This document shows positions 1 through 6,741 of a DNA stretch of 7,485 nt, piece by piece. Where the stretch lies: contig JAFPVN010000289.1 of assembly GCA_017395275.1 (NCBI GenBank), positions 1-7,485 of the forward strand, in the 5' to 3' direction. A model generated the notes under the pieces. It made no database searches, was not told the origin of the DNA, and saw only the letters and a list, made by a program, of their open reading frames with translations. Every line of letters begins with the position of its first letter. Positions within the stretch are counted from its first letter, which is position 1. Made by a program: the position numbers and the translations under genes. This DNA is from Candidatus Methanomethylophilaceae archaeon. Lineage in GTDB: Archaea; Thermoplasmatota; Thermoplasmata; Methanomassiliicoccales; Methanomethylophilaceae.

Positions 1-215
1 AGATCGATGGCGATGACCATGTTCAGGAGCATGAGGTCGCCCTTGCGCCTGTCCACGAACCAGAGCAGGAACGCCGCTATGGCGATCGGCAGGTATTGAT
101 AGATGACGGGATTGGAGACCAGTCTGAAGAAGGACTCGAAGACCTGCGGGGCGGATTCCCTGAATTCCTGGAGGATTCCCAGCAGACCGATGCCCGTGAA
201 CGCCTCGAAGGCCAT
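1..215 (-). CDS. PAP2-like membrane phosphatase, N-terminal fragment
   Basis: Seventy-one codons are visible before the window edge. The N-terminus begins MAFEAFTGIGLLGILQEF. It is followed by a segment around residues 34-55 (SNPVIYQYLPIAIAAFLLWF) and then VDRRKG. This order (short helix with a 'GLL..LQ' pattern, an N-P/L-G turn, one membrane helix, then a basic DRR) resembles the start of PAP2-family integral membrane phosphatases. The catalytic PAP2 motifs (KXXXXXXRP, SGH, SRXXXXXHXXXD) would lie downstream and cannot be seen. The ATG at 215 is used here. An in-frame GTG at 233 overlaps the transporter stop codon by 4 nt (GTGA) and has a weak GAGG about 10 nt upstream, so it is a real alternative adding six residues. 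The gene follows the MFS transporter closely and is probably on the same transcript. Family assignment is tentative. Confidence 0.6.
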   Translation of the reverse strand, partial: MAFEAFTGIGLLGILQEFRESAPQVFESFFRLVSNPVIYQYLPIAIAAFLLWFVDRRKGDLMLLNMVIAID

Positions 216-229
216 GATGCCGTATCGAT

Positions 230-1564
230 TCACTGCTTATTAGTCCTCGTTCTGTAGAAGATGTATACGGCGACCGCCATGGCGGCGATAACCATGGCTA
301 GGCAGGCCCACCATACCGCGCGGTAATCCGCTACCGTCCCGTTGCCGATGAGGAATCCGGCCGCGGTGGTGCACACGGCGCCGCCCAGGAACGGGAACAG
401 GTTGAGCGATGCCGCAACCACCCCGGATATGGAGTAGGGGTAGTGCGACTTGATCAGCGCGAAGGTCACGACGAACACTGAAGTGAAAAGACCCAGCAGG
501 TAATTCAGGACGCATTGTACGGGTATGTCCGTCACAACCGAGGCGTCCCCGGACGTCAGGCAAATAGCGGACCATACCGCCAGCAGCCCTATCGTGGCGC
601 TCAGTATCAGGTGCCTCTCGCCAAGAGGCGTCCTGTCCGAGATGAATCCCGACAGCGGGGCCCCCGTGAGCATCCCCACACCGACGAACATCAGCACCAT
701 GGAATAGTCCTCCTTCGCCATGCCGGACTCGCCGTAGAACGATCCGGAGAAAGCGCCTCCCCAGACCATGAACGCCCCGTAGATCAGGAACAGCCATATC
801 GCGGCGGGCCAGAACGCCTTCTCCCCGAAGACCATCGCCACGGATCTGGTCATCGGGATCCTCTCCTCGCTGACCTCCACCTCGCCGTAGTCCTCGGGAT
901 GCAGTTCCGTCATCTCCGGCAGGCCCCTGTCGGACGGGGAGTCCCTGACGAACAGCCATATCGAGAACGCTATGGCGAACGTGATCGCCGTCAGCCACAT
1001 GTACGTCTCCGCCAGTCCGATGCCGTCGATGGCCATGACCATGGGGTACGCGGCGCAGATGGCGCCTATGTTCCCGATCATCACCGCTATACCGATCAGC
1101 GTGGAGAACCTGTCCTTGGGGAACCAGCTGATGAAGATCTTCATGTACGGAATGGATATCACGGAGGCGCCGATGCCTATTATCGTCCTTCCCAGGACCA
1201 TCAGCCCGAAGTTGCGTACGCCGTCCATCGCCGATACCGCACACAGGAGCGAACCGAAGGACAGAATCGTCACGAACACGGCCGCCGACCTCCTCGGACC
1301 GAACCTGTCAGTTATCAGTCCGCTGGGGATCTGCATGACCATGTACGAGTACAGGTAAGCGGAGGCCAGGATCCCCACGCCTGCGGCGTCCACGCCGTAA
1401 TGAGATTCGAGGATGTCGGAGATGGCTCCCCCGGTCATCCTGTGGAAGTAGACGAAGAAGTACGCCACCATCAGCACGGATGCGGAGAGCAGACCATACA
1501 GCCTTAGCTTCGACATCTGCCTGCCAGAATCGTCCCCGGGTGTCATCTGCTGGGCCTTCTTCAT
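230..1564 (-). CDS. MFS transporter (12-TM major facilitator)
   Basis: This is a 444-aa secondary transporter of the major facilitator superfamily in the cytoplasmic membrane. Residues 37-92 carry the family pattern: YFFVYFHRM in TM1, then SGLITDRFGPRR (81-92), a clear motif A in the TM2-TM3 loop. The equivalent loop in the second half is GFISDRTPLGER (306-317). About twelve hydrophobic segments are split by a charged central loop (residues 208-240), the usual 6+6 arrangement. The layout resembles the UhpC/NarK-like group, but the substrate cannot be read from sequence. The reading frame stays open upstream into the tRNA gene, so the first ATG (1618) is rejected. ATG 1564 (MKKAQQ) is chosen; ATG 1546 (weak GAAGG 8 nt upstream) and ATG 1516 (MSKLRLYG) are alternatives. 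No promoter of its own is seen, so co-transcription with the upstream tRNA-Ser is likely. Confidence 0.9.
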   Translation of the reverse strand: MKKAQQMTPGDDSGRQMSKLRLYGLLSASVLMVAYFFVYFHRMTGGAISDILESHYGVDAAGVGILASAYLYSYMVMQIPSGLITDRFGPRRSAAVFVTILSFGSLLCAVSAMDGVRNFGLMVLGRTIIGIGASVISIPYMKIFISWFPKDRFSTLIGIAVMIGNIGAICAAYPMVMAIDGIGLAETYMWLTAITFAIAFSIWLFVRDSPSDRGLPEMTELHPEDYGEVEVSEERIPMTRSVAMVFGEKAFWPAAIWLFLIYGAFMVWGGAFSGSFYGESGMAKEDYSMVLMFVGVGMLTGAPLSGFISDRTPLGERHLILSATIGLLAVWSAICLTSGDASVVTDIPVQCVLNYLLGLFTSVFVVTFALIKSHYPYSISGVVAASLNLFPFLGGAVCTTAAGFLIGNGTVADYRAVWWACLAMVIAAMAVAVYIFYRTRTNKQ

Positions 1565-1575
1565 GATAATTGGAA

Positions 1576-1663
1576 TGGCGCGAAGAGGGAGATTCGAACT
1601 CCCGAGGTGAAACACCACCGGATTTCAAGTCCGGCGCCGTGGGCCAAACTTAGCTATCTTCGC
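1576..1663 (-). tRNA. tRNA-Ser (anticodon UGA), CCA encoded
   Basis: The minus strand folds as a complete class II tRNA. The acceptor stem is GCGAAGA with TCTTCGC, followed by discriminator G and an encoded CCA (plus-strand tgg, 1576-1578). The anticodon stem CCGGA/TCCGG holds loop CTTGAAA, giving anticodon TGA at 1625-1627. The long variable arm GGTG-TTT-CACC is typical of serine tRNAs. The T arm is GGGAG-TTCGAAT-CTCCC. The D arm is short (GCT/GGC) with a GG in the loop. G at the discriminator position also fits serine. There is no intron. The MFS transporter starts 12 nt after the CCA end. Confidence 0.96.
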
Positions 1664-1687
1664 TTGTCAGAGGCTATTGCTTTCCCC

Positions 1688-1694
1688 TATTTAA
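1688..1694 (-). promoter_or_regulatory. TATA box for tRNA-Ser (and probably the MFS unit)
   Basis: The minus strand reads TTAAATA, centred about 28 nt upstream of the tRNA 5' end at 1663. That is the expected archaeal TATA-to-start spacing. It is the best TATA match in the 84-nt divergent gap. Because the MFS gene has no visible promoter, this box may drive tRNA, transporter and PAP2-like gene together. Confidence 0.65.
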
Positions 1695-1714
1695 TCAAAA
1701 GCATCGGAAGGGAA

Positions 1715-1722
1715 TCAATAAC
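1715..1722 (+). promoter_or_regulatory. Putative TATA-like box for aldose epimerase
   Basis: TCAATAAC is centred about 29 nt upstream of the ATG at 1748, and no Shine-Dalgarno sequence precedes that ATG. This fits a leaderless or nearly leaderless transcript. The extended string ATAACTATCC (1718-1727) also occurs upstream of the GNAT gene on the other strand. The match to a TATA consensus is weak. Confidence 0.4.
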
Positions 1723-1747
1723 TATCCGCTGAACAATCCGTCTATCC

Positions 1748-2728
1748 ATGATATCCGATTTCGGCCGTACCGACGACGGTAGGGATGTGAGGATGGTGAC
1801 CATCGGGAACGGTACCCTAAGATGCACCGTGCTGGACCTGGGATGTTCGCTCCGCTCCCTCGAATTCGAAGGCAGGGACGTGCTCCTCGGATACGACGAT
1901 GCCGACAGCTACCTCCACAACGGGGGGCACTTCGGCGGCGTGATCGGAAGGTACGCCAATCGCATAAAGGACGGCAGATGCCCCATCGGAGACGAGGTGT
2001 TCCAACTCTCGAGGAACCGCGACGGCAACCATATGCACGGCGGTCACGATGCCTTCGATAAGAGGGTCTGGCACATATCGAGGCATGACGATTCCTCGGT
2101 GATCTTCGGATTGGACGACAGGGACGGTTCCGAAGGATATCCCGGTAACCTGCACGTCACATGCGGGTACAGGATCGAGGGGAACTCGCTGATTGCAAGA
2201 TACACCGCGACATCCGACAGGGACACGGTGTGCAACATCATCAACCACGCCTACTTTAACCTCGGCGATTCCAAGGATATCACCGACCACACGGTACGGT
2301 TGGAGGCCGACGAGTACACCCCTCTCGGAGAGGGATCCGTTCCCACCGGTGCCATCGAATCCGTGGAGGGCACAGACATGGACTTCAGAAACGGTAAGCA
2401 GCTCAGGGGAATGAGCGGATACGACTGCAACTGGGCTGTCCGCGGATACGACGGTTCTGTGCGCCCCGCGGGAAGCGCGTGGTGCGATTCCACTGGGATA
2501 CGCCTCGACGTCCTGACGAACATGCCCGGGATACAGTTCTACACCGGCAACGGGATAAAAGAGGGGATAAGGGGCAAGAACGGTTCCGTGTACGGGAGAT
2601 GGAGCGGGCTCTGCCTCGAGACGCAGCACTTCCCCGACGCTCCCAACCACCCTAACTTCCCGTCGGCGGTGCTACATGCAGGGGAGGCCTACGAGCATAT
2701 CACTGAGTACAGGTTCTCAAGGCTCTGA
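1748..2728 (+). CDS. galM: Aldose 1-epimerase (galactose mutarotase)
   Basis: This 326-aa cytoplasmic enzyme should interconvert alpha and beta anomers of aldoses such as galactose or glucose, feeding the Leloir pathway or general sugar use. The length matches the family. The expected active-site positions are all present: Arg72 in GRYANRI, His95 in NHMHGG, His167 in NHAYFNL (general acid), Asp226 in YDCNW and Glu291 in CLETQHFPDAPNHPNFPS (general base). The usual DHN motif reads DCN here, a Cys in place of the commonly seen His. It is the only clear plus-strand gene in the window and stands alone, not in a sugar operon. ATG 1748 is the first in-frame start and has no ribosome-binding site; a TATA-like box 29 nt upstream suggests a leaderless message. 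Its last 12 bp overlap the end of the convergent membrane-protein gene. Confidence 0.93.
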   Translation: MISDFGRTDDGRDVRMVTIGNGTLRCTVLDLGCSLRSLEFEGRDVLLGYDDADSYLHNGGHFGGVIGRYANRIKDGRCPIGDEVFQLSRNRDGNHMHGGHDAFDKRVWHISRHDDSSVIFGLDDRDGSEGYPGNLHVTCGYRIEGNSLIARYTATSDRDTVCNIINHAYFNLGDSKDITDHTVRLEADEYTPLGEGSVPTGAIESVEGTDMDFRNGKQLRGMSGYDCNWAVRGYDGSVRPAGSAWCDSTGIRLDVLTNMPGIQFYTGNGIKEGIRGKNGSVYGRWSGLCLETQHFPDAPNHPNFPSAVLHAGEAYEHITEYRFSRL

Positions 2729-4348
2729 CCGTCGCTTACGCTTCTTCTTGAGCTTTCCGTAATCGAGAGTGTTCTTGGACGAACCGCCCGAAGCACCGGA
2801 CACCTCCACCCCGGAGAAAGCGTCCTCCGCGAAGGCGGCTGCATTGGCCGCTACGGCGGCGACTATCTTACCCCATACGGCGTATCTGATCCAAGTCCTG
2901 ATCCTCGGCATCTCGTATCCCGCAGGGGTGTAGAACCTGCGGATGTCGTAGGACACAATCATCATCAGCAGCATGTCGTAGAGTATCGCGGTCGTTATGA
3001 AGACGTTGAAGTCGAACAGATGCGACATCCCCGACGCGTTGGTGACGAATGCGGACAGCCACAGCGGTATGACGAAGGTAAAGCAGCTCCTGACCACCTT
3101 CCTCCACGACGACGCCCTCCTCGACGCAATACCAAGGATAGAATCGATCATGGTTATGATGAAGAACAGGTCCATGAGTATCAGCGCTACGTTAACCAGG
3201 GCGTCCCTGGGAAGGTCCCTTATCGTGTCCAGCGTGAACATATACATGTCGATCTCGTCGCTTATCATGCACCCGAGGGCGATGAGCTTGAGCATGTAGT
3301 TGCCCAGCAGCACCAGCAGGAACAGTTCCGCAAGGAGGAGTATCGCCGGAAGCCTGTTCTCCTCGCGGACCATCTGCTTCATCCTCTTGGAGAACCTCCT
3401 GGCCATCCTGGAGTGCTTCCTGCCGTCCCTAAGCTTGTCGGGGGACCTGTCGTAGAACTCACTGTTGAACCCGTAGGCGCCGTCGGATTCAACCGCTTCC
3501 AGCAGCTCCGCCTCGTACACCCATTCGTTCATCAGATGGTTGTTCATGTCCCTGAAAACCCTGAAGACCAGGAAGAAGAACCCGTATCCGCCGGTGAACA
3601 TGATTATGGGGAACACGAGGATGAACGGCACCTTCTTCACCACCTGCGTCATGGGCATGACCCTTATTCCCACGGCGTCGAGGGCGTTGACCATATGCCT
3701 GGTGAACTGCACCTGCCTCTTCTCGTGCGCGTGGGGGAATATGAAGACGGGGATGAAGACGAAGACCATCATCAGCATGACCATCACGAACCCGCCGATG
3801 ATGGCGGGATAGACGACATCGACGGTCATCAGGGTGGTGTTGCCCACCATTATCCCGATGTCCCTGTTCCCTCCGCCGAGATCGCTGATGAACGGCACCG
3901 CCTCCATTATGACCCAGACGAGGAAAATGAACATCATGATCAGGAACAGTACGGCCAGCGGGTGGATGACGAAGCGCTCCTTCCCGCGCACCTCGCTGAG
4001 CATGCTGCGCATCTTGTCCGTGTTCGCGCCCTTGGACCTTGCGTACTCGATCAGGGACATCATCCATATCTTGTCGCGCTGCGAGTGCTTGGCGAGCCTT
4101 GTGTACAGTTTGTAGATGATTATGACGATGACATACGCCTCGAACGCGAGGCACAGGACCACCGCCTTGTCCATGTAATCGGACAGCACGGAGTATTGGC
4201 CGTCGGTCCTGCTGAGGGTACTGACGACAAACAGGACGATGAGCGGGACGATCATCACCAGGAATGTGGCGAACCCGTTCATCACCAGGTCGTTCTGGTA
4301 TCTGGCGTTGACGCACTCCCTGAACGAGGGCACCTCCTTCTTCCTCAA
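2717..4348 (-). CDS. Polytopic membrane protein of unknown function
   Basis: The protein is about 543 aa and I do not recognise its family. It has roughly nine or ten hydrophobic segments, near residues 24-44, 60-82, 128-149, 176-204, 240-263, 335-359, 382-405, 421-437, 446-466 and perhaps 486-506. Charged loops lie at 82-127 (containing HSQRDKIWMMSLIEYARSKG), 205-238 and 264-334, the last rich in Arg and Lys. The C-terminus is a Gly/Ser linker and a strongly basic tail (KLKKKRKRR), probably cytoplasmic. No enzymatic motif was found. The start chosen is TTG 4348, which overlaps the stop of the 93-aa gene as TTGA and has GGAGG 8 nt upstream. GTG 4333 is an alternative. The frame stays open back to an ATG at 4501, but that would overlap the upstream gene by about 157 nt and read through its coding frame. 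The gene is probably translationally coupled to its small upstream partner. Confidence 0.82.
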   Translation of the reverse strand: MRKKEVPSFRECVNARYQNDLVMNGFATFLVMIVPLIVLFVVSTLSRTDGQYSVLSDYMDKAVVLCLAFEAYVIVIIIYKLYTRLAKHSQRDKIWMMSLIEYARSKGANTDKMRSMLSEVRGKERFVIHPLAVLFLIMMFIFLVWVIMEAVPFISDLGGGNRDIGIMVGNTTLMTVDVVYPAIIGGFVMVMLMMVFVFIPVFIFPHAHEKRQVQFTRHMVNALDAVGIRVMPMTQVVKKVPFILVFPIIMFTGGYGFFFLVFRVFRDMNNHLMNEWVYEAELLEAVESDGAYGFNSEFYDRSPDKLRDGRKHSRMARRFSKRMKQMVREENRLPAILLLAELFLLVLLGNYMLKLIALGCMISDEIDMYMFTLDTIRDLPRDALVNVALILMDLFFIITMIDSILGIASRRASSWRKVVRSCFTFVIPLWLSAFVTNASGMSHLFDFNVFITTAILYDMLLMMIVSYDIRRFYTPAGYEMPRIRTWIRYAVWGKIVAAVAANAAAFAEDAFSGVEVSGASGGSSKNTLDYGKLKKKRKRRSEP

Positions 4349-4626
4349 CGCCTGTCCCTCCCGCGGTTCTTTATCAATGCCATCGCCGCCAGGACCGTGC
4401 CCGCAACGGCGATGAACAGCGCGATTGTCTCCGCATGCTCTATCGATGATCCACCGGACGGGCCGTCGTCGGATTCCGCATCGGAGAATAATGCATCGCA
4501 TTGCGCCCGGCCGTCATCCCCGTAAGCATCGGAGGGGACCGATACCGCGGCGAGAGCGAAGATAGCGACGGCGGCTACCGCAAATGATGCAATCAGAACG
4601 CGCGACCTGCCGGCAGGGACGACCAT
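4345..4626 (-). CDS. Small two-helix membrane protein with acidic middle, unknown
   Basis: This 93-aa protein has a basic N-terminus (PAGRSR), a hydrophobic segment at residues 10-30 (LIASFAVAAVAIFALAAVSV), an acidic Ser/Gly-rich stretch at 33-64 containing Cys43, a second hydrophobic helix at 66-85 and a basic end (KNRGRDRR). By the positive-inside rule both ends face the cytoplasm and the acidic middle faces outward. If the first segment were cleaved as a signal peptide, the product would be an exported domain held by a C-terminal anchor. ATG 4626 is chosen over in-frame ATGs at 4671 and 4659 because a TATA box (4648-4654) sits about 25 nt upstream, as expected for a leaderless start. Its stop overlaps the TTG start of the large membrane protein, suggesting the two work together. 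No family is recognised. Confidence 0.75.
   Translation of the reverse strand: MVVPAGRSRVLIASFAVAAVAIFALAAVSVPSDAYGDDGRAQCDALFSDAESDDGPSGGSSIEHAETIALFIAVAGTVLAAMALIKNRGRDRR
4357..4361 (-). promoter_or_regulatory. Shine-Dalgarno site supporting TTG start at 4348
   Basis: The minus strand carries GGAGG inside GGGAGGGA, 8 nt before the TTG at 4348. It lies within the last codons of the 93-aa gene. Most genes here look leaderless, so this internal site is what an operon-internal gene would need, and it decides the start of the membrane protein. Confidence 0.55.
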
Positions 4627-4647
4627 AGCTGATAATCGTAATCGGAG

Positions 4648-4654
4648 TAATAAA
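4648..4654 (-). promoter_or_regulatory. TATA box for the 93-aa/543-aa membrane pair
   Basis: The minus strand reads TTTATTA, ending 21 nt before the ATG at 4626. This spacing fits a leaderless transcript starting at or next to the ATG. It lies in the 54-nt gap after the helicase stop, so the membrane pair probably has its own transcription unit. Confidence 0.6.
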
Positions 4655-4657
4655 CAC

Positions 4658-4671
4658 ATGCCTTGAGGCAT
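4658..4671. repeat. Perfect 14-bp palindrome between helicase stop and TATA box
   Basis: The plus strand reads ATGCCTTGAGGCAT, equal to ATGCC and GGCAT around a 4-nt centre, or six bp around two. It lies just after the helicase stop codon (4681) and just upstream of the TATA box at 4648-4654. It could be a short hairpin at the helicase 3' end or a binding site for a dimeric regulator. It is short enough to be chance. Confidence 0.35.
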
Positions 4672-4680
4672 CCGGAGGCG

Positions 4681-6732
4681 TCACATGCCCTCGAAGAACC
4701 TGGCCGCGTCCCCGAGCACGTCGGTGGTGGGCTCCGCCTCCAGCTCCTTGGCGTACTTCGAGACCCTGGAGTCCATGATGATCGCCATGCCCCTGTCGGT
4801 CTCCGTCCTGATCAGACGTCCGATGGCCTGCTTCATCTTCCTCATGGCGGGAGCGAGTGAGACGTACTTCCAGCCCATCCATGCGCCGTACTTCTCGTCG
4901 TACATGGCGCTCATGGCATTGTTCTCCAAAGTGGGCGGCGGGAAGGGTATCCCGACGATTATTGCGAAGCACAGCTCCTCTCCGGGGAAGTCTATGCCCT
5001 CCGCCACCGAACCTCCCATGACCGAGCAGAACACCCCGTCCCTGCCCGAACGGAACGCGGTGAGGGCCTGTGCGGTCCTGTTCGCCCTTCCGGACTCCTC
5101 CCAGTACAGGTCCTTGCGGATGTCCCTCTCGAGATAGGGGCGCATCTGCTTCATCAGCCCGTAGGACGGGAAGAACACCAGCGTGTTCTTGTGCACCAGG
5201 TTGCACAGCTTGGCGATATGCCTCTCCATGATGTTGAAGATGGCGGGATTCGCCTTCATGTCCTGGTACCTGGTGGTGACGTTGGTCATGTACAGCACCT
5301 TCCTGTTCTCCTTCGGGAACGGGGAGGGATAGGTCTCGGTGACGGTGTCCTTCGGAAGACCCAGCACCTTGACGTACTGGTCCAAAGGCTGCAGTGTGCC
5401 GGACATGTGGACCGCCCCCTTCTGGTTGCGGATGAAGGAAACGACGTCGTGCGGGTTGATGCATGCGGCATGCAGGTACTCCCCCTTCTCGGCCGTCTTG
5501 ATCGCCCTGATGAACATCTCGTCGCGGGTGAGCATCCACTTCTTGAGCAGTATGGCGACGGTGAAGATGTCAGATACGCGGGCATCGCCCTCCTCCATCA
5601 GGCGCTCGGTACGGGCCTCCCCGATGTCCTCGAGCCTGTCCAATGCTATGGAGAGGTTGTCCCTGGTGATGTTGAATCTCTCGAAGATCCTGTCCTCCAG
5701 CAGCGTGACCGGTTTCAGGAGGGCCTCTGTCTTCCCCAGGGGGATGAGGTCGGTGGCGATGGCCTTGATTGTGCGCTTCAGATGGGTGAGGAAGTCGCGC
5801 ATCCCCATGCCCTCCCAGAGCTGCGTCGTCCCTCTGATCGCATCGCACTCGTCTATCGCCCTGTCGAGCATATCGTTGTCGATGGTGAAGCTCTCCTGGC
5901 TCCTGGCCGCGTCGATGAGGTTGTGGGCCTCGTCTATGACCAGCACCACCTGCGAATCGTCCACGTCCATGTTCCTGAGGAAGTTGGAGCGGATGTCCTC
6001 CGAGAGGATGTGCACGTACGGTGCCGCGATCACCTCGCATCCCTTCATCAGGAGCTTCTTCATCTCGTAGGGGCATGCGCCGATGCGCTCGCAATACCTG
6101 TCCAACTCGTCGGACTTGGGGAAGTTCGTGCGAACGTACGAATCCACGTTGGGGAGCTTGTCCTTCAGCGATTCGAAGTACTTGCACTGATGTTTGGACT
6201 TCTTCTCCTCGCAAATGCTGGAGAGGACCGTGGCGGACAGGTTCTCGCTGTCCTTGAGGGAGCGCACGGCGGGACACGACCTCGCCCTGCCTGTGACGGG
6301 CACTCCCGATATTGGTTTGAGACGTGATATGGCCTTCAGCTCCTTCATCACCTGGTCGCTCTGCGTGATGGTCCTGGTGAGATAGATGATCCTCTTCCCG
6401 TTGGGAACGGCATGCTCCAGAGCCGCGGCGAGGGAGACGATGGTCTTCCCGGTACCCGTACCGGATTCGATCACGATGTGCCTTCCCTGGTCGAGGGCCT
6501 CGCGTATGTCCTTGATGATCTTCAGCTGCGTGGAACGGGGTGCATAGGGGAGGTAGGGGGCATCCTCGTTGACATGTGCCAGCACCTCCGGTTCCGGAAG
6601 ATCCTCCTTGATCTCGAAGAGACTCGTCTGATTGGTCTCGAAGGTGTCCTCCATCGATGCCCCGCACTTCTGACAGGTATCGCGTCCCGGCCATACGAAG
6701 CTGTGGCATCTGGGGCAGAAGTGTGCGGGCAT
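4681..6732 (-). CDS. XPD/Rad3-family Fe-S DNA helicase with N-terminal zinc ribbon
   Basis: This is a 683-aa superfamily 2 ATP-dependent helicase of the XPD/Rad3/DinG group (COG1199-type), predicted to unwind DNA 5'-3' in repair. With Met1 at 6732, residues 6-23 form a zinc ribbon (CPRC...CQKC: Cys6, Cys9, Cys20, Cys23), followed by an acidic linker. The helicase core then shows Walker A GTGTGKT (91-97), a four-cysteine Fe-S set (Cys153 in ARSCP, Cys174, Cys183 in QCKYF, Cys220 in ACPYE), DEAH (267-270), SGTL (444-447), GGSVAEGIDFPG (573-584) and the arginine-finger motif QAIGRLIRTETDRG (635-648). The core is complete with no missing key residue. An ATG at 6792 would add 20 residues. The start at 6732 is preferred because a TATA box lies 26 nt upstream of it and because the zinc ribbon begins there. 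The gene follows GNAT but has its own promoter. Confidence 0.93.
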   Translation of the reverse strand: MPAHFCPRCHSFVWPGRDTCQKCGASMEDTFETNQTSLFEIKEDLPEPEVLAHVNEDAPYLPYAPRSTQLKIIKDIREALDQGRHIVIESGTGTGKTIVSLAAALEHAVPNGKRIIYLTRTITQSDQVMKELKAISRLKPISGVPVTGRARSCPAVRSLKDSENLSATVLSSICEEKKSKHQCKYFESLKDKLPNVDSYVRTNFPKSDELDRYCERIGACPYEMKKLLMKGCEVIAAPYVHILSEDIRSNFLRNMDVDDSQVVLVIDEAHNLIDAARSQESFTIDNDMLDRAIDECDAIRGTTQLWEGMGMRDFLTHLKRTIKAIATDLIPLGKTEALLKPVTLLEDRIFERFNITRDNLSIALDRLEDIGEARTERLMEEGDARVSDIFTVAILLKKWMLTRDEMFIRAIKTAEKGEYLHAACINPHDVVSFIRNQKGAVHMSGTLQPLDQYVKVLGLPKDTVTETYPSPFPKENRKVLYMTNVTTRYQDMKANPAIFNIMERHIAKLCNLVHKNTLVFFPSYGLMKQMRPYLERDIRKDLYWEESGRANRTAQALTAFRSGRDGVFCSVMGGSVAEGIDFPGEELCFAIIVGIPFPPPTLENNAMSAMYDEKYGAWMGWKYVSLAPAMRKMKQAIGRLIRTETDRGMAIIMDSRVSKYAKELEAEPTTDVLGDAARFFEGM

Positions 6733-6741
6733 GCCCCTTCC

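Noticed and set aside
515..1507. Plus-strand open frame of about 330 codons
   Set aside because: It is antisense to the MFS transporter, low in hydrophobic residues and rich in Arg, Gly and His, with no recognisable motif.
1565..1618. Upstream extension of the MFS transporter frame to an ATG at 1618
   Set aside because: This ATG and most of the added codons lie inside the tRNA-Ser gene, so they cannot be the normal start.
4349..4501. ATG at 4501 as the start of the large membrane protein
   Set aside because: The added 51 residues are Arg/Gly-rich and overlap the plausible 93-aa gene in another frame; TTG 4348 with an SD site and stop overlap explains the data better.
3020..4525. Long plus-strand open frame of about 500 codons
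   Set aside because: It lies antisense to the membrane-protein genes. The product is very rich in His, Asp, Glu, Val and Pro with no domain, as expected from the complement of hydrophobic codons in GC-rich DNA.
4514..5539. Minus-strand open frame overlapping the helicase C-terminus
   Set aside because: It is a +1 shadow frame of the helicase, with Arg/Gly/His-rich composition typical of out-of-frame GC-rich translation.
5191..6327. Plus-strand open frame of about 378 codons
   Set aside because: It is antisense to the helicase core, whose motifs are complete and in order; the antisense product has no domain.
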